In this document: in pieces, positions 17,368 to 26,616 of the stretch
Position numbering within the stretch: position 1 is the stretch's first letter
Layout of the letters: the number at the start of each line of letters is the position of its first letter
NCBI RefSeq assembly: GCF_001424705.1
Contig: NZ_LMRA01000012.1
Coordinates: forward strand, 283,977-347,976
Length of the DNA: 64,000 bases
Source: Methylobacterium sp. Leaf465
GTDB taxonomy: Bacteria; Pseudomonadota; Alphaproteobacteria; Rhizobiales; Beijerinckiaceae
Direction of reading: 5' to 3'
Made by a program: the position numbers and the translations under genes
The notes under the pieces: model-generated
What the model saw: only the letters and a program-made list of their open reading frames with translations
Database searches by the model: none
What the model was told of the DNA's origin: nothing

Positions 17368-18009
17368 ATGCCAAGTTTCGGAGAGAACGAATTGAGTCGA
17401 CGTGACGTCATGGCCGGCGCGACGGCCTGTGCGGCCCTGGCCGCGGTCCCCGCGCGGGCCGAGGGTCGGCCCGAATCCGCCGGTCCGGATCAGCCGGTGC
17501 TGGCGAAGGTGTCGCTGACGGTGAACGGCCAGCGCCGCGAACTCGAAATCGACACCCGCACCAGCCTGCTCGACGCCGCGCGCGAGCACCTGCACCTGAC
17601 CGGCTCGAAGAAGGGCTGTGACCACGGCCAGTGCGGCGCCTGTACGATGATCGTCGACGGCCGGCGCATCAATTCCTGCCTGACCCTGGCGGTGATGCAC
17701 CAGGGGTCGGAGATCACCACCATCGAGGGGCTCGGCCAGCCCGACGCCCTGCACCCGATGCAGGCCGCCTTCATCAAGCATGACGGCTACCAGTGCGGCT
17801 ACTGCACGCCGGGCCAGATCTGCTCCGGCGTCGCGGTGCTCGCCGAGATCAAGGCCGGCATCCCCAGCCACGTCACGGCGGATCTGAATGCGCCGATGCA
17901 GGTCACGGACGCCGAGATCCGCGAGCGCATGAGCGGCAATATCTGCCGCTGCGGCGCCTATTCCAACATCGTCGAGGCGATGACCGAGGTCGCCGGGAGG
18001 CCCGCATGA
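17368..18009 (+). CDS. paoA: Periplasmic aldehyde oxidoreductase, 2Fe-2S subunit
   Basis: This 213-residue iron-sulfur subunit of a xanthine-oxidase-family enzyme starts at the ATG at 17368 with a twin-arginine-type signal ([22 protein letters not shown]), as in E. coli PaoA. The plant-type [2Fe-2S] motif is [22 protein letters not shown] (residues ~90-112). The second cluster is [15 protein letters not shown] plus [15 protein letters not shown]. The Tat signal implies that the assembled heterotrimer is exported folded with its cofactors. Its stop overlaps the start of the FAD subunit by four bases (ATGA). Electron flow would be Moco to 2Fe-2S to FAD. Confidence 0.92.
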   Translation: MPSFGENELSRRDVMAGATACAALAAVPARAEGRPESAGPDQPVLAKVSLTVNGQRRELEIDTRTSLLDAAREHLHLTGSKKGCDHGQCGACTMIVDGRRINSCLTLAVMHQGSEITTIEGLGQPDALHPMQAAFIKHDGYQCGYCTPGQICSGVAVLAEIKAGIPSHVTADLNAPMQVTDAEIRERMSGNICRCGAYSNIVEAMTEVAGRPA

Positions 18010-18956
18010 AGTCTTTCACCTACGAGCGCCCGAATTCGCCCGCGGAAGCCGCCGCCGCCGTGTCCCGCAATCCGAACGCCAAGTTCATTGCCGGCGGCAC
18101 GAACCTCCTCGATCTGATGAAGCTGCAGATCGAGACCCCGACCCACCTCGTGGACGTCAACGGCCTCGGGCTCGACAAGATCGAGGCGACGCCGGAGGGC
18201 GGTCTGCGCGTCGGGGCCCTCGTGCGCAACACCGACCTCGCGGCCGATGCCCGCGTGCGCAAGGATTACGCCGTGCTCTCGCGGGCCCTGCTCGCCGGTG
18301 CCTCCGGACAGCTGCGCAACAAGGCGACCACCGCCGGCAATCTCCTGCAGCGCACCCGCTGTCCGTACTTCTACGATACCGCGCAGGCCTGCAATAAGCG
18401 TCAGCCGGGCTCCGGCTGCTCGGCCCTCGACGGCGTCTCGCGCCAGCTCGCCGTGATCGGTGCCAGCGAGGCCTGCATCGCCACGCATCCGGGCGACATG
18501 GCGGTCGCCATGCGGGTGCTCGACGCCGCGGTCGAGACCGTCGACGCCAAGGGGACCAAGCGGAAGATCCCGATGGCCGAATTCCACCGCCTGCCGGGTG
18601 ACCGGCCGGAGGTCGACACCACGCTCGCGCCCGGCGAGCTCATCACGGCGGTGACGCTGCCGAAGCCGCTGGGTGGCGCGCACATCTACCGCAAGGTCCG
18701 GGATCGCGCGTCCTACGCCTACGCCCTGGTCTCGGTGGCGGCGGTGGTTCAGCCGGACGGCAGCGGCCGGGCGGCCTTCGGCGGCGTGGCGCACAAGCCC
18801 TGGCGGGTGGAAGCGGCGGAGGGCGAGATGGCCCGGGGCGCCAAGGCGGTGACCGCGCAGGCCTTCGCCGGCGCCAAGCCGACCCACGACAATGCCTACA
18901 AGCTGACGCTGGCCGAGCGCACGCTCAGCGCGGCGCTGAACGAAGCGAGGGCCTGA
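18006..18956 (+). CDS. paoB: Periplasmic aldehyde oxidoreductase, FAD subunit with extra 4Fe-4S segment
   Basis: This 316-residue FAD-binding middle subunit has the PCMH flavin site [15 protein letters not shown] near the N-terminus and the typical [28 protein letters not shown]. Directly after it comes a cysteine-bearing insertion ([23 protein letters not shown]) that in E. coli PaoB holds an additional [4Fe-4S] cluster, distinguishing this subtype from xanthine dehydrogenases. [18 protein letters not shown] is the C-terminal CO-dehydrogenase flavoprotein domain. It has no signal of its own and would ride out with PaoA. It overlaps paoA by four bases and sits three bases before paoC. Confidence 0.92.
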   Translation: MKSFTYERPNSPAEAAAAVSRNPNAKFIAGGTNLLDLMKLQIETPTHLVDVNGLGLDKIEATPEGGLRVGALVRNTDLAADARVRKDYAVLSRALLAGASGQLRNKATTAGNLLQRTRCPYFYDTAQACNKRQPGSGCSALDGVSRQLAVIGASEACIATHPGDMAVAMRVLDAAVETVDAKGTKRKIPMAEFHRLPGDRPEVDTTLAPGELITAVTLPKPLGGAHIYRKVRDRASYAYALVSVAAVVQPDGSGRAAFGGVAHKPWRVEAAEGEMARGAKAVTAQAFAGAKPTHDNAYKLTLAERTLSAALNEARA

Positions 18957-18959
18957 GCC

Positions 18960-21179
18960 ATGAAGTTCGACACCCCCGCGGGCCAGAACCCGATCGACCA
19001 GCTCAAGGTCGTCGGCAAGGCCACCGACCGCATCGACGGCAAGTTCAAGACCACCGGGACGGCGCCCTATGCCTATGAGCGCCACGACGTGGTGGCGAAT
19101 CAGGCCTACGGCTACGTGCTCGGCGCCGGCATCGCCAAGGGCCGCATCCGCGCCATCGACACGGCGGCCGCCAAGGCGTCGCCCGGCGTCGTCGCCATCG
19201 TCACCACCCTGGACATGCCGGCTCTCGGCCTCGGCCGGATGAACGCCGCCAACCTCTTCGGCGGTCCCCAGGTCCAGCACTACCACCAGGCCATCGCGGT
19301 CGTGGTGGCCGAGACCTTCGAGCAGGCCCGAGCCGCGGCGTTCCTCGTCAAGGTCGACTATGCCCGCGAGGCCGGCCAGTTCGACCTCGCGGCCGTGGCC
19401 TCGTCCGCCAAGCCGGTTCCCGGCGACAGCGGCGAGGGCAGCGGCGGCGGCGGCGAAGATCGGACCGGCGACTTCGAGGGCGCCTTCGCCTCGGCGCCGG
19501 TCAAGTTCGACGAGACCTACACGACCCCCGACGAGAGCCACGCGATGATGGAGCCGCACGCGACCATCGCCGCCTGGGAGGGCGACAAGCTCACCCTCTG
19601 GACCTCGAACCAGATGATCGCCTGGACCAAGGGCAGCATCGCCAAGATCCTCGACATCCCGGAGGCGTCGATCCGCGTCGACTCGCCCTATATCGGCGGC
19701 GGCTTCGGGGGAAAGCTGTTCGTGCGCTCCGACGCCGTGGTGGCGGCGCTGGCCGCCAAGGTCGCCGGCCGACCGGTCAAGGTCGCGCTGACCCGGCCGC
19801 TGGTCGCCAACAACACCACCCATCGGCCGGCCACGATCCAGCGCATCCGCATCGGCGCGACGGCGGACGGGACGATCACCGCCATCGCGCACGAGAGCAC
19901 CTCCGGCAACCTGCCCAAGGGCAAGCCGGAGACGGCCGTGGACCAGACCAAGCTGCTCTATGCCGGGGCCAATCGCCTGACGGCCATGAAGCTCGCCCAT
20001 CTCGACCTGCCCGAAGGCAATTCGATGCGGGCGCCGGGCGAGGCGCCGGGCCTGATGGCCCTCGAGATCGCCATGGACGAGATGGCCGAGAAACTGGGCA
20101 TGGACCCGGTCGCCTTCCGCGTCCGCAACGACACCCAGGTCGATCCGGGCCATCCGGAGCGCCCGTTCTCCCACCGCAACCTCGTGGGCTGCCTGAAGCT
20201 CGGCGCGGAGACGTTCAACTGGTCGGCCCGCAACCCGAAGCCCGGCCAGGTCCGCGACGGGCGCTGGCTCGTCGGCATCGGCATGGCGGCGGGCTTCCGC
20301 AACAACCTGCTGATGAAGTCGGGCGCCCGCGTTCGGCTCGGGCGCGACGGCCTCGTCACGGTCGAGACCGACATGACCGATATCGGGACCGGCTCCTACA
20401 CCATCATCGCGCAGACCGCCGCCGAGATGATGGGCGTGGGCCTCGACAAGGTGGTGGTGCGCCTCGGCGATTCGTCCTACCCGGTCTCGGCCGGCTCTGG
20501 CGGGCAGTTCGGTGCGAACAACTCGACCGCCGGCGTCTACGCGGCCTGCGTCCAGCTCCGCGAGGCGGTGGCGCAGCGGCTCGGCTTCAACTCGGCCGAT
20601 GCGGTGTTCGCGGACGGGCAGGTCCGCTCCGGAAATCGCACCGAGACCCTCGCCAAGGCCGCCAGCGACGGCGAACTCGTGGCCGAGGATTCGATCGAGT
20701 ACGGCGACCTCGCTAAGAAGCAGCAGCAATCAACCTTCGCGGGCCATTTCGTCGAGGTCGGCGTCGACGTCGACACCGCCGAGATCCGGGTACGGCGGAT
20801 GCTGGCCGTCTGCGCGGCCGGGCGCATCCTCAACCCGAAATCGGCGCGCAGCCAGGTCATCGGCGGCATGACGATGGGCGTCGGCGGAGCGCTGATGGAG
20901 GAACTGGCAGTCGACACGAAGCGCGGCTTCTTCGTGAACCACGACTTGGCCGGCTACGAGGTGCCGGTGCACGCGGACATTCCGCACCAGGAGGTGATCT
21001 TCCTCGACGAGGTCGATCCGCAATCTTCGCCGATGAAGGCGAAGGGTGTGGGCGAACTCGGCATCTGCGGTGTGGGCGCGGCGGTGGCCAACGCGATCTA
21101 CAACGCCACCGGCGTGCGGGTGCGGAGCTACCCGATCACCCTCGACAAGCTCCTCGGGCAGATGCCGGACGCTGCTTGA
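18960..21179 (+). CDS. paoC: Periplasmic aldehyde oxidoreductase, molybdenum cofactor subunit
   Basis: This 739-residue large subunit binds molybdopterin cytosine dinucleotide and oxidises aldehydes to acids. It has the a/b hammerhead domain (residues ~15-130), then Moco-binding stretches including GGGFGGKLFVRSDAVVAALAAK, NSMRAPGEAPGLMALEIAMDEMAEKLGMDP and the C-terminal KAKGVGELGICGVGAAVANAI with the catalytic Glu. An Asp/Gly/Ser-rich insert (PGDSGEGSGGGGEDRTGD) occurs near residue 160. The length matches E. coli PaoC (732). A xdhC/PaoD-type maturation chaperone, normally the fourth gene, is not present, so it must be elsewhere. A terminator hairpin follows. Confidence 0.93.
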   Translation: MKFDTPAGQNPIDQLKVVGKATDRIDGKFKTTGTAPYAYERHDVVANQAYGYVLGAGIAKGRIRAIDTAAAKASPGVVAIVTTLDMPALGLGRMNAANLFGGPQVQHYHQAIAVVVAETFEQARAAAFLVKVDYAREAGQFDLAAVASSAKPVPGDSGEGSGGGGEDRTGDFEGAFASAPVKFDETYTTPDESHAMMEPHATIAAWEGDKLTLWTSNQMIAWTKGSIAKILDIPEASIRVDSPYIGGGFGGKLFVRSDAVVAALAAKVAGRPVKVALTRPLVANNTTHRPATIQRIRIGATADGTITAIAHESTSGNLPKGKPETAVDQTKLLYAGANRLTAMKLAHLDLPEGNSMRAPGEAPGLMALEIAMDEMAEKLGMDPVAFRVRNDTQVDPGHPERPFSHRNLVGCLKLGAETFNWSARNPKPGQVRDGRWLVGIGMAAGFRNNLLMKSGARVRLGRDGLVTVETDMTDIGTGSYTIIAQTAAEMMGVGLDKVVVRLGDSSYPVSAGSGGQFGANNSTAGVYAACVQLREAVAQRLGFNSADAVFADGQVRSGNRTETLAKAASDGELVAEDSIEYGDLAKKQQQSTFAGHFVEVGVDVDTAEIRVRRMLAVCAAGRILNPKSARSQVIGGMTMGVGGALMEELAVDTKRGFFVNHDLAGYEVPVHADIPHQEVIFLDEVDPQSSPMKAKGVGELGICGVGAAVANAIYNATGVRVRSYPITLDKLLGQMPDAA

Positions 21180-21236
21180 GACCGATTGCGCGAAGGCCGC
21201 GGCAGGGATCCTGTCGCGGCCCGCAGGACGTCGCGC

Positions 21237-21268
21237 GACCCCCGATGGCCTTCAGGCCGGCGGGGGTC
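21237..21268. terminator. Bidirectional terminator between paoC and hppA
   Basis: GACCCCCG...CGGGGGTC encloses an inner GGCC-ttca-GGCC stem, forming a long GC-rich hairpin 58 bases past the paoC stop and nine bases past the hppA stop on the other strand. Both genes converge here, and no long T-run is visible in either direction. Confidence 0.65.
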
Positions 21269-21276
21269 GTTCGCGT

Positions 21277-23424
21277 TCAGCTGTGTGCCAGCACCGCCAG
21301 CAGAAGCAGCGCGATGATGTTCGTGATCTTGATCGCCGGATTCACGGCGGGGCCGGCTGTGTCCTTGTAGGGATCGCCGACGGTGTCGCCGGTCACGGCC
21401 GCCTTGTGGGCGTCCGAGCCCTTGCCGCCGTGGTGCCCGTCCTCGATGTACTTCTTGGCGTTATCCCAGGCACCGCCGCCCGAGGTCATCGAGATCGCAA
21501 CGTAGAGCCCCGTGATGATCACGCCGAGGAGCATCGCTCCCACCGTGGCGAAGGCCTGGCTCTTTCCGCCGATCGGCTGGATCACGAAGAACAGCACGAT
21601 CGGCGACAGCACCGGCAGCAGCGAGGGAACGATCATCTCCTTGATCGCCGCCCGGGTGAGCATGTCGACGGCGCGGCCGTAATCCGGCCGGTCGGTCCCC
21701 TGCATGATGCCGGGCTTCTCACGGAATTGCCGACGCACCTCCTCCACCACGGCGCCGGCCGCGCGGCCCACCGCGGTCATCGCCATGCCGCCGAACAGGA
21801 ATGGGATCAGGCCGCCCAGCAGCAGACCGACGACCACGTAGGGGTTGGAGAGCGAGAAATCGACGGTCACGCCCTGGAAGAAGCGGTACTGGGTCGGGCT
21901 CGCATGGGCGATGAAGTAGTTCAGGTCGGAGGTGTAGGCGGCGAACAGCACCAGGGCGCCGAGGCCGGCCGAGCCGATGGCGTAGCCCTTGGTCACCGCC
22001 TTGGTGGTGTTGCCGACCGCGTCGAGGGCATCGGTGGACTTGCGAACGTCCGGCGGCAGGCCGGCCATCTCGGCGATGCCGCCGGCATTGTCGGTGACCG
22101 GCCCGAAGGCATCGAGGGCCACGATGAAGCCGGCGAGCGCCAGCATGGCGGTGACCGCGATGGCGATGCCGAACAGCCCGGCCAGCGAGTAGGTGCTGAT
22201 GATGCCCGCGACGATGACGAGCGCGGGCAGAGCGGTGGATTCGAGCGAGATCGCCAGGCCCTGGATCACGTTGGTGCCGTGGCCCGTCACGGACGCGTCC
22301 GCGATGGACTTCACCGGCCGGAAGTTGGTGCCGGTGTAGTACTCGGTGATGACGACGATCAGCGCCGTGATGACGAGGCCGATCACCGCGCAGCCGAGAA
22401 GGCCCCCGGAGGTGAAGGTCACGCCCGCGTTGGTGGTGAAGGCCGTGCCGAAGCCGCCGAACAGGGCGTAGTTGACGCCCGCGATGGCGACGATCGAGAG
22501 GGCTCCGGCGGTGATCAGGCCCTTGTAGAGCGCGCCCATGATCGACTGGTTGGCCCCGAGCCGCACCGCGTAGGTGCCGGCGATCGAGGTCAGGATGCAG
22601 GCCGAGCCGATGGCCAGGGGATAGAGCAGCATCGCCTCGAGGACGTTGCGCCCCCCGACCTCGGTCTGGCCGGAGAAGAAGATCGCCGCGAGCACCATGG
22701 TGGCGACCACGGTCACCGCGTAGGTCTCGAACAGGTCGGCCGCCATGCCGGCGCAGTCGCCGACGTTGTCGCCGACATTGTCTGCGATGGTGGCAGGGTT
22801 GCGCGGATCGTCCTCCGGGATCCCGGCCTCGACCTTGCCGACGAGGTCGCCGCCGACATCCGCGCCCTTGGTGAAGATGCCGCCGCCGAGACGGGCGAAG
22901 ATCGAGATCAGCGAGGCGCCGAAGCCCAGGGCCACCAGGGCGTCGATGACGTCGCGGCTGGCCGGCGACAGGCCGGCGATGCGGGTAAGGTAGCCGTAGT
23001 AGAGCGCCACGCCGAGGAGCGCGAGGCCGGCCACGAACATGCCGGTGACGGCCCCCGATTTGAAGGCGACGTCGAGGCCGCCGCCGAGCAACGTGGAGGC
23101 CGCCTGCGCGGTGCGGACGTTGGCGCGCACCGAGACGTTCATGCCGATGAAGCCGGCCGCCCCCGACAGCACGGCGCCGATCAGGAAGCCGATCCCCACC
23201 TTCAACCCGAGGAAATATGTGAGGGCGACGAACAGCACGAGCCCGACGATCGCGATCGTGGCGTATTGGCGCCGGAGATAGGCCTGCGCCCCCTCGGCGA
23301 TCGCCCCCGCGATCTCCTGCATGCGCTGGGTGCCGGCGTCGCGCTTCATCACGTCGTTGATCGTGAGGATGCCATAGGCGACGGCGCACAGCCCGCCCAG
23401 GATGATAAGCAACAAAGCTGTCAT
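21277..23424 (-). CDS. hppA: Proton-pumping membrane pyrophosphatase, K+-independent type
   Basis: This 715-residue integral membrane protein (about 16 helices) hydrolyses pyrophosphate and pumps protons out of the cytosol. Substrate-binding motifs are visible: [44 protein letters not shown], and DNAGGIAEM with [16 protein letters not shown]. The Lys in GNTTKA (Ala in K+-dependent enzymes) marks the K+-independent class. The start ATG at 23424 follows AAGGACGG and gives the canonical hydrophobic N-terminus [11 protein letters not shown]. An in-frame ATG at 23580 with a strong GGGAGGAG site would add 52 hydrophilic residues. It is monocistronic, facing paoC across a shared terminator. Confidence 0.95.
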   Translation of the reverse strand: MTALLLIILGGLCAVAYGILTINDVMKRDAGTQRMQEIAGAIAEGAQAYLRRQYATIAIVGLVLFVALTYFLGLKVGIGFLIGAVLSGAAGFIGMNVSVRANVRTAQAASTLLGGGLDVAFKSGAVTGMFVAGLALLGVALYYGYLTRIAGLSPASRDVIDALVALGFGASLISIFARLGGGIFTKGADVGGDLVGKVEAGIPEDDPRNPATIADNVGDNVGDCAGMAADLFETYAVTVVATMVLAAIFFSGQTEVGGRNVLEAMLLYPLAIGSACILTSIAGTYAVRLGANQSIMGALYKGLITAGALSIVAIAGVNYALFGGFGTAFTTNAGVTFTSGGLLGCAVIGLVITALIVVITEYYTGTNFRPVKSIADASVTGHGTNVIQGLAISLESTALPALVIVAGIISTYSLAGLFGIAIAVTAMLALAGFIVALDAFGPVTDNAGGIAEMAGLPPDVRKSTDALDAVGNTTKAVTKGYAIGSAGLGALVLFAAYTSDLNYFIAHASPTQYRFFQGVTVDFSLSNPYVVVGLLLGGLIPFLFGGMAMTAVGRAAGAVVEEVRRQFREKPGIMQGTDRPDYGRAVDMLTRAAIKEMIVPSLLPVLSPIVLFFVIQPIGGKSQAFATVGAMLLGVIITGLYVAISMTSGGGAWDNAKKYIEDGHHGGKGSDAHKAAVTGDTVGDPYKDTAGPAVNPAIKITNIIALLLLAVLAHS

Positions 23425-23762
23425 TCGACCGTCCTTGATTGGCGATGCCCGTGCGGGTCTGTCGTGGCGTTGCTGGACTTCGTGGCCGTGATTTCCGGGT
23501 GTGCGCAGCGTTTCTGGCGTGCGAAGGTCATCGTTCGCGCGAGCGTCTCCGCCGCGCGCTGCGTTTCTGTTGTTGTGCATCTCCTCCCAAGGAATGCCTG
23601 CTCTGAGTGCCAAACTTCACCGGCGCTGGCAAATGCTGCCGAGCTTTTTCAGCCGCGAATATTTTTGCATCGCAAAACAGGTCGGGCTCGGTGGAAGTGT
23701 TCGCGCGGGCGCGAGCCTGATCTCAGCGTTCGGGGACGGCGCCGCGCGAAGCGGCCGGCGTC
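23425..23762. other. hppA upstream region
   Basis: This 338-base gap separates thiL (its stop at 23763) from hppA, both on the minus strand. It includes a locally AT-rich patch (about 23640-23690) likely to hold the hppA promoter, and on the minus strand a strong ribosome-binding site (GGGAGGAG) in front of an ATG at 23580 that is in frame with hppA. No separate gene is supported. Confidence 0.5.
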
Positions 23763-24752
23763 TCAGAAGTGGCTGAAGGACCCTGTCCCCAGCACCCGCG
23801 ACGTGCCGTCGGCCTCCCGGAAGGAGGGCGACGCGGAACCGGCCGCGACCGTGCCGATGCAGGTCAGGGGCGTGCCGGTGGCGCTTGCCGCCGCCAGGCA
23901 GGCGTTCAGGTTCGCGGGGGCCACGGCGCAGAGGATCTCGTAATCGTCGCCGCCCGTCGCGATCGGGGTCAGGAGGGCCGGCTCCTGGGCCAAGGCTCTC
24001 GCGGCGGCGGGCGAGAGCGGGAGCCGGGCGAGATCGATCTCCGCGGAGCGCCCCTCCCCTTTCAGCATCTTGGCCAGATCCCCGGCGAGGCCGTCCGAGA
24101 CGTCCATCGCGGCCCGGGCGTAGCGGCGCAGGACCGGAGCGAGGCCGATGCGCGGGCGGGGATGCCAGTAGCGATCGATGAGGGCGTCGCGATCCGCCGC
24201 GTCCAGCGCGCCCGCCCAGCCCGGCCCGTTGGGGCGGCGCAGGAGCAAGCCCAGGGCCGCATCCCCGATCGTGCCGCTGACGCAGATCCGGTCGCCGACC
24301 TGCGCGGTCCCACGCCGGACGATTCCCCCCGCCGGGACTTCGCCGATCGCGGAGACGCCGATCAGCGCCGGGCCGGCCGCCCGCACGGTATCGCCGCCGA
24401 GGAGGTCGAGGCCGAACTCCGAGAGACCATCGGCGAGGCCGGCCGCGAAGCCAGCGAGCCAGTCCTCGGTCCAGTCATCGGGCAGCGCGAGCGTCAGCAG
24501 GATTCCGCGCGGGCGGGCGCCCTTGGCGGCGAGGTCCGAGACGTTCACGCCGAGGGCCTTGCGGGCGATCGAACCCGGTGGATCGTCGGGAAAATAATGC
24601 ACCCCGGCCACGATGGCGTCGGCCGTGAGAACGAGGTCGCAGCCGGGACTGGGCGACAGGGTGGCGGCGTCGTCGCGCAGGCCATCCGCTCCGGGTCCCG
24701 CCAGGGGCGCGAAGTAGCGCGCGATCAGCCCGTCCTCGTCGGGCCGGGCCAC
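23763..24752 (-). CDS. thiL: Thiamine-monophosphate kinase
   Basis: This 329-residue cytosolic kinase converts thiamine phosphate to thiamine pyrophosphate using ATP. Family marks are the N-terminal ARYFAPLAG, GLRDDAATL, VLTADAIVAGVHYFPDDPPGSIARKALGVNVSDLAAKGARP (Mg/ATP site), GLDLLGGDTVR, and AMDVSDGLAGDLAKML with TGGDDYEILCAV in the C-terminal half. It is the last gene of the nrdR-rib-nusB-thiL run, five bases downstream of nusB. Placing thiL after nusB and ribH is common in proteobacteria. Confidence 0.95.
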   Translation of the reverse strand: MARPDEDGLIARYFAPLAGPGADGLRDDAATLSPSPGCDLVLTADAIVAGVHYFPDDPPGSIARKALGVNVSDLAAKGARPRGILLTLALPDDWTEDWLAGFAAGLADGLSEFGLDLLGGDTVRAAGPALIGVSAIGEVPAGGIVRRGTAQVGDRICVSGTIGDAALGLLLRRPNGPGWAGALDAADRDALIDRYWHPRPRIGLAPVLRRYARAAMDVSDGLAGDLAKMLKGEGRSAEIDLARLPLSPAAARALAQEPALLTPIATGGDDYEILCAVAPANLNACLAAASATGTPLTCIGTVAAGSASPSFREADGTSRVLGTGSFSHF

Positions 24753-24757
24753 CGGGG

Positions 24758-25252
24758 TCAGGCCCGGCCGGAGGCCGGCAGGCCGGCGAATTCGTTGCCG
24801 CGCACGTCCCGGGCCACCTTGTCGAGGACGCCGTTGACCATGCCGGGCTCGTCGCCGCCGAAGAAGCTGTGGGCGACATCGACGTATTCGGAGATGACGA
24901 CCCGCGCCGGTACGTCGCGGCGGGACATGAGCTCGTAGGCGCCCGCCCGCAGGATGGCGCGCAGCACCGCCTCGATGCGCTTGAGGGGCCAGCCCGAGGC
25001 CAGTGCCCCGTCGAGGATCGGATCGATGGCCCGCTGCTCCTCGACGACGCCGCGCAGGAGGTCGCGGAAGAAGGCGATCTCCGCGGCCGGATGCTCGATG
25101 CCGTCGACCTCGCGGCCGATCCAGAAGGTCTCGAACTCGGTGAGCGCCTCGATCACGCCCTTGCCCGAGATTTCCATGTCGTAGAGCGCCTGCACGACGG
25201 ACAGGCGTGCGCCGCTGCGTTCGGCGGTCTTCATCCCGGAGTCGTTGGCCAT
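24758..25252 (-). CDS. nusB: Transcription antitermination factor NusB
   Basis: This 164-residue all-helical protein, with NusE (S10), binds boxA RNA to form the antitermination complex on rRNA operons. Features are ARLSVVQALYDMEISG near the N-terminus, then FFRDLLRGVVEEQRAIDPILDGAL, LKRIEAVLRAILRAGAYELMSRRDVPARVVISEYVDVAHSFFGGDEPGMVNGVLDKVAR, the conserved C-terminal core. I start at the ATG at 25252 (MANDSG), six bases after the ribH stop, which places the ribosome-binding site in that short gap. A TTG three codons earlier overlaps ribH. Confidence 0.94.
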   Translation of the reverse strand: MANDSGMKTAERSGARLSVVQALYDMEISGKGVIEALTEFETFWIGREVDGIEHPAAEIAFFRDLLRGVVEEQRAIDPILDGALASGWPLKRIEAVLRAILRAGAYELMSRRDVPARVVISEYVDVAHSFFGGDEPGMVNGVLDKVARDVRGNEFAGLPASGRA

Positions 25253-25257
25253 GATCC

Positions 25258-25764
25258 TCAATCCTCTCCGACCGACGCCGCCGATGCGTCGCGCTTCAGC
25301 GACAGCACCGCGAGCGCGGCCTCGGCGGCACCCCCGCCCTTGTTCAGTTCGGCGACCCGGGCACGGGCCTGGGCCTGGGCTTCCGTCTCCACCGTCAGGA
25401 TGCCGTTACCCAGCGGCAGGCGCAGGGTGACGGACAGGTCCATCAGGGCCCGCGCGCTCTCGCCCGCGACGATGTCGTAATGCCCGGTCTCGCCGCGGAT
25501 GACGCAACCGAGCGCCACCACGGCATCGTAGGGCTGGCCGGCACGGGCCGCGGCCTCGACCAGGATCGCGATGGCGGCCGGGATCTCCAGGGCGCCGGGT
25601 ACGGTCACCACCGTGGCCACCGCTTCGGCTGCGGCAAGGGCGCCTTCCGCGCCGGCCAGGAGTTCGTCGGCGAGATCCTCGTAGTAGCGGGCTTCGACCA
25701 CGAGGACGCGCGCGCCCTTGACGTTGGCGGGAGCGGTGCGGGAAGCGTAGGCGAGCGATACCAT
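25258..25764 (-). CDS. ribH: 6,7-dimethyl-8-ribityllumazine synthase
   Basis: This 168-residue enzyme condenses the pyrimidine from the RibD branch with dihydroxybutanone phosphate to give lumazine, the substrate of riboflavin synthase. Active-site stretches are [32 protein letters not shown] (substrate loop), [28 protein letters not shown] (with the catalytic His in TGHYD) and [18 protein letters not shown]. The start ATG is at 25764; longer extensions through the 206-base gap to ribE are Arg-rich. That gap suggests an internal promoter inside the cluster. Confidence 0.95.
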   Translation of the reverse strand: MVSLAYASRTAPANVKGARVLVVEARYYEDLADELLAGAEGALAAAEAVATVVTVPGALEIPAAIAILVEAAARAGQPYDAVVALGCVIRGETGHYDIVAGESARALMDLSVTLRLPLGNGILTVETEAQAQARARVAELNKGGGAAEAALAVLSLKRDASAASVGED

Positions 25765-25970
25765 CGAGAGGCTTTCACGGGACACGGTCGGCGGACGGCA
25801 CAGCAGCCGGGACCGGGCGCGCTTGCCGCGACCCTCGGGGATCCGTCGGTGCGCAAGACTCGACCGGCCGGACCTGTCCTGCGCCCGCAGGCGCGAGCGA
25901 TAGACCCTAGGCGCCGTGGCGACAAGCGCGAGCCCCGCCAATCCGGGACGGCGGGTGCTGGTCCGCGCGC

Positions 25971-26615
25971 TCAGGTCCCTGCGGCGGCGCGGCTCTCGGA
26001 CAAGCGGGCGGCGTAGCGGGCGATGAGGTCGACCTCGAGGTTGAGCCGATCCCCGGCCCGCCGCTCGCCCCAGGTGGTCACCGCCAGGGTGTGCGGGATG
26101 AGCAGTACCGAGAACAGGTCTCCGTCCACCGTGTTCACGGTCAGCGAAGTGCCGTCGAGGCAGACCGAGCCCTTCTCGGCGATGAAGCGTGCGAGCTGGG
26201 CCGGGGCGCGCAGGGTGAAGCGGTCCGAGGGGGCCCATTGCGGATCCCCCGCGCCGCCCGTGACGGGGTCTCGGGCCACGAGTTCGGCCAGGCCGTCCAC
26301 GTGGCCGGTGACGAGATGGCCGCCAAGCTCGTCGCCGATCTTCAGGGAGCGCTCGAGATTCAGGCGCCGGCCCTCGCGCCACGTGCTCACATGGGTGCGG
26401 GCCAGCGTCTCGGCCGCGGCATCGACGGCGAAGATGCAGCCGTCCTCCGCCGGCTCGATCGCGACCGCCGTGAGGCAAGGGCCCGAGCAGGCGATGGAGG
26501 CACCCAGCGCGATGGTGGCGGGATCGTAGTGCGAGCGGATGCAAATGCGGCGCAGGCGGTCGTCGCCGGCGACCGACACGACCTCTCCGACATCCGTGAC
26601 GAGACCGGTGAACAT
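25971..26615 (-). CDS. ribE: Riboflavin synthase (alpha subunit type)
   Basis: This 214-residue enzyme dismutates two lumazines into riboflavin and pyrimidine. It is two tandem lumazine-binding barrels. The first begins [15 protein letters not shown] and contains [20 protein letters not shown]. The second has [22 protein letters not shown] and [54 protein letters not shown] as the start is invariant. The ATG is one base after the ribD stop, so coupling is tight. Confidence 0.95.
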   Translation of the reverse strand: MFTGLVTDVGEVVSVAGDDRLRRICIRSHYDPATIALGASIACSGPCLTAVAIEPAEDGCIFAVDAAAETLARTHVSTWREGRRLNLERSLKIGDELGGHLVTGHVDGLAELVARDPVTGGAGDPQWAPSDRFTLRAPAQLARFIAEKGSVCLDGTSLTVNTVDGDLFSVLLIPHTLAVTTWGERRAGDRLNLEVDLIARYAARLSESRAAAGT

Positions 26616-26616
26616 C

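Noticed and set aside
17958..20729. A 923-codon open frame on the minus strand across the aldehyde oxidoreductase genes
   Set aside because: It is an antisense shadow in high-GC DNA: Gly/Arg/Val/Leu-rich without domains, while the plus strand encodes two clear enzyme subunits with proper overlaps.
21046..23943. A 965-codon plus-strand frame covering hppA
   Set aside because: His/Asp/Gln/Gly-rich translation typical of the reverse complement of a membrane protein; hppA motifs on the minus strand are unambiguous.
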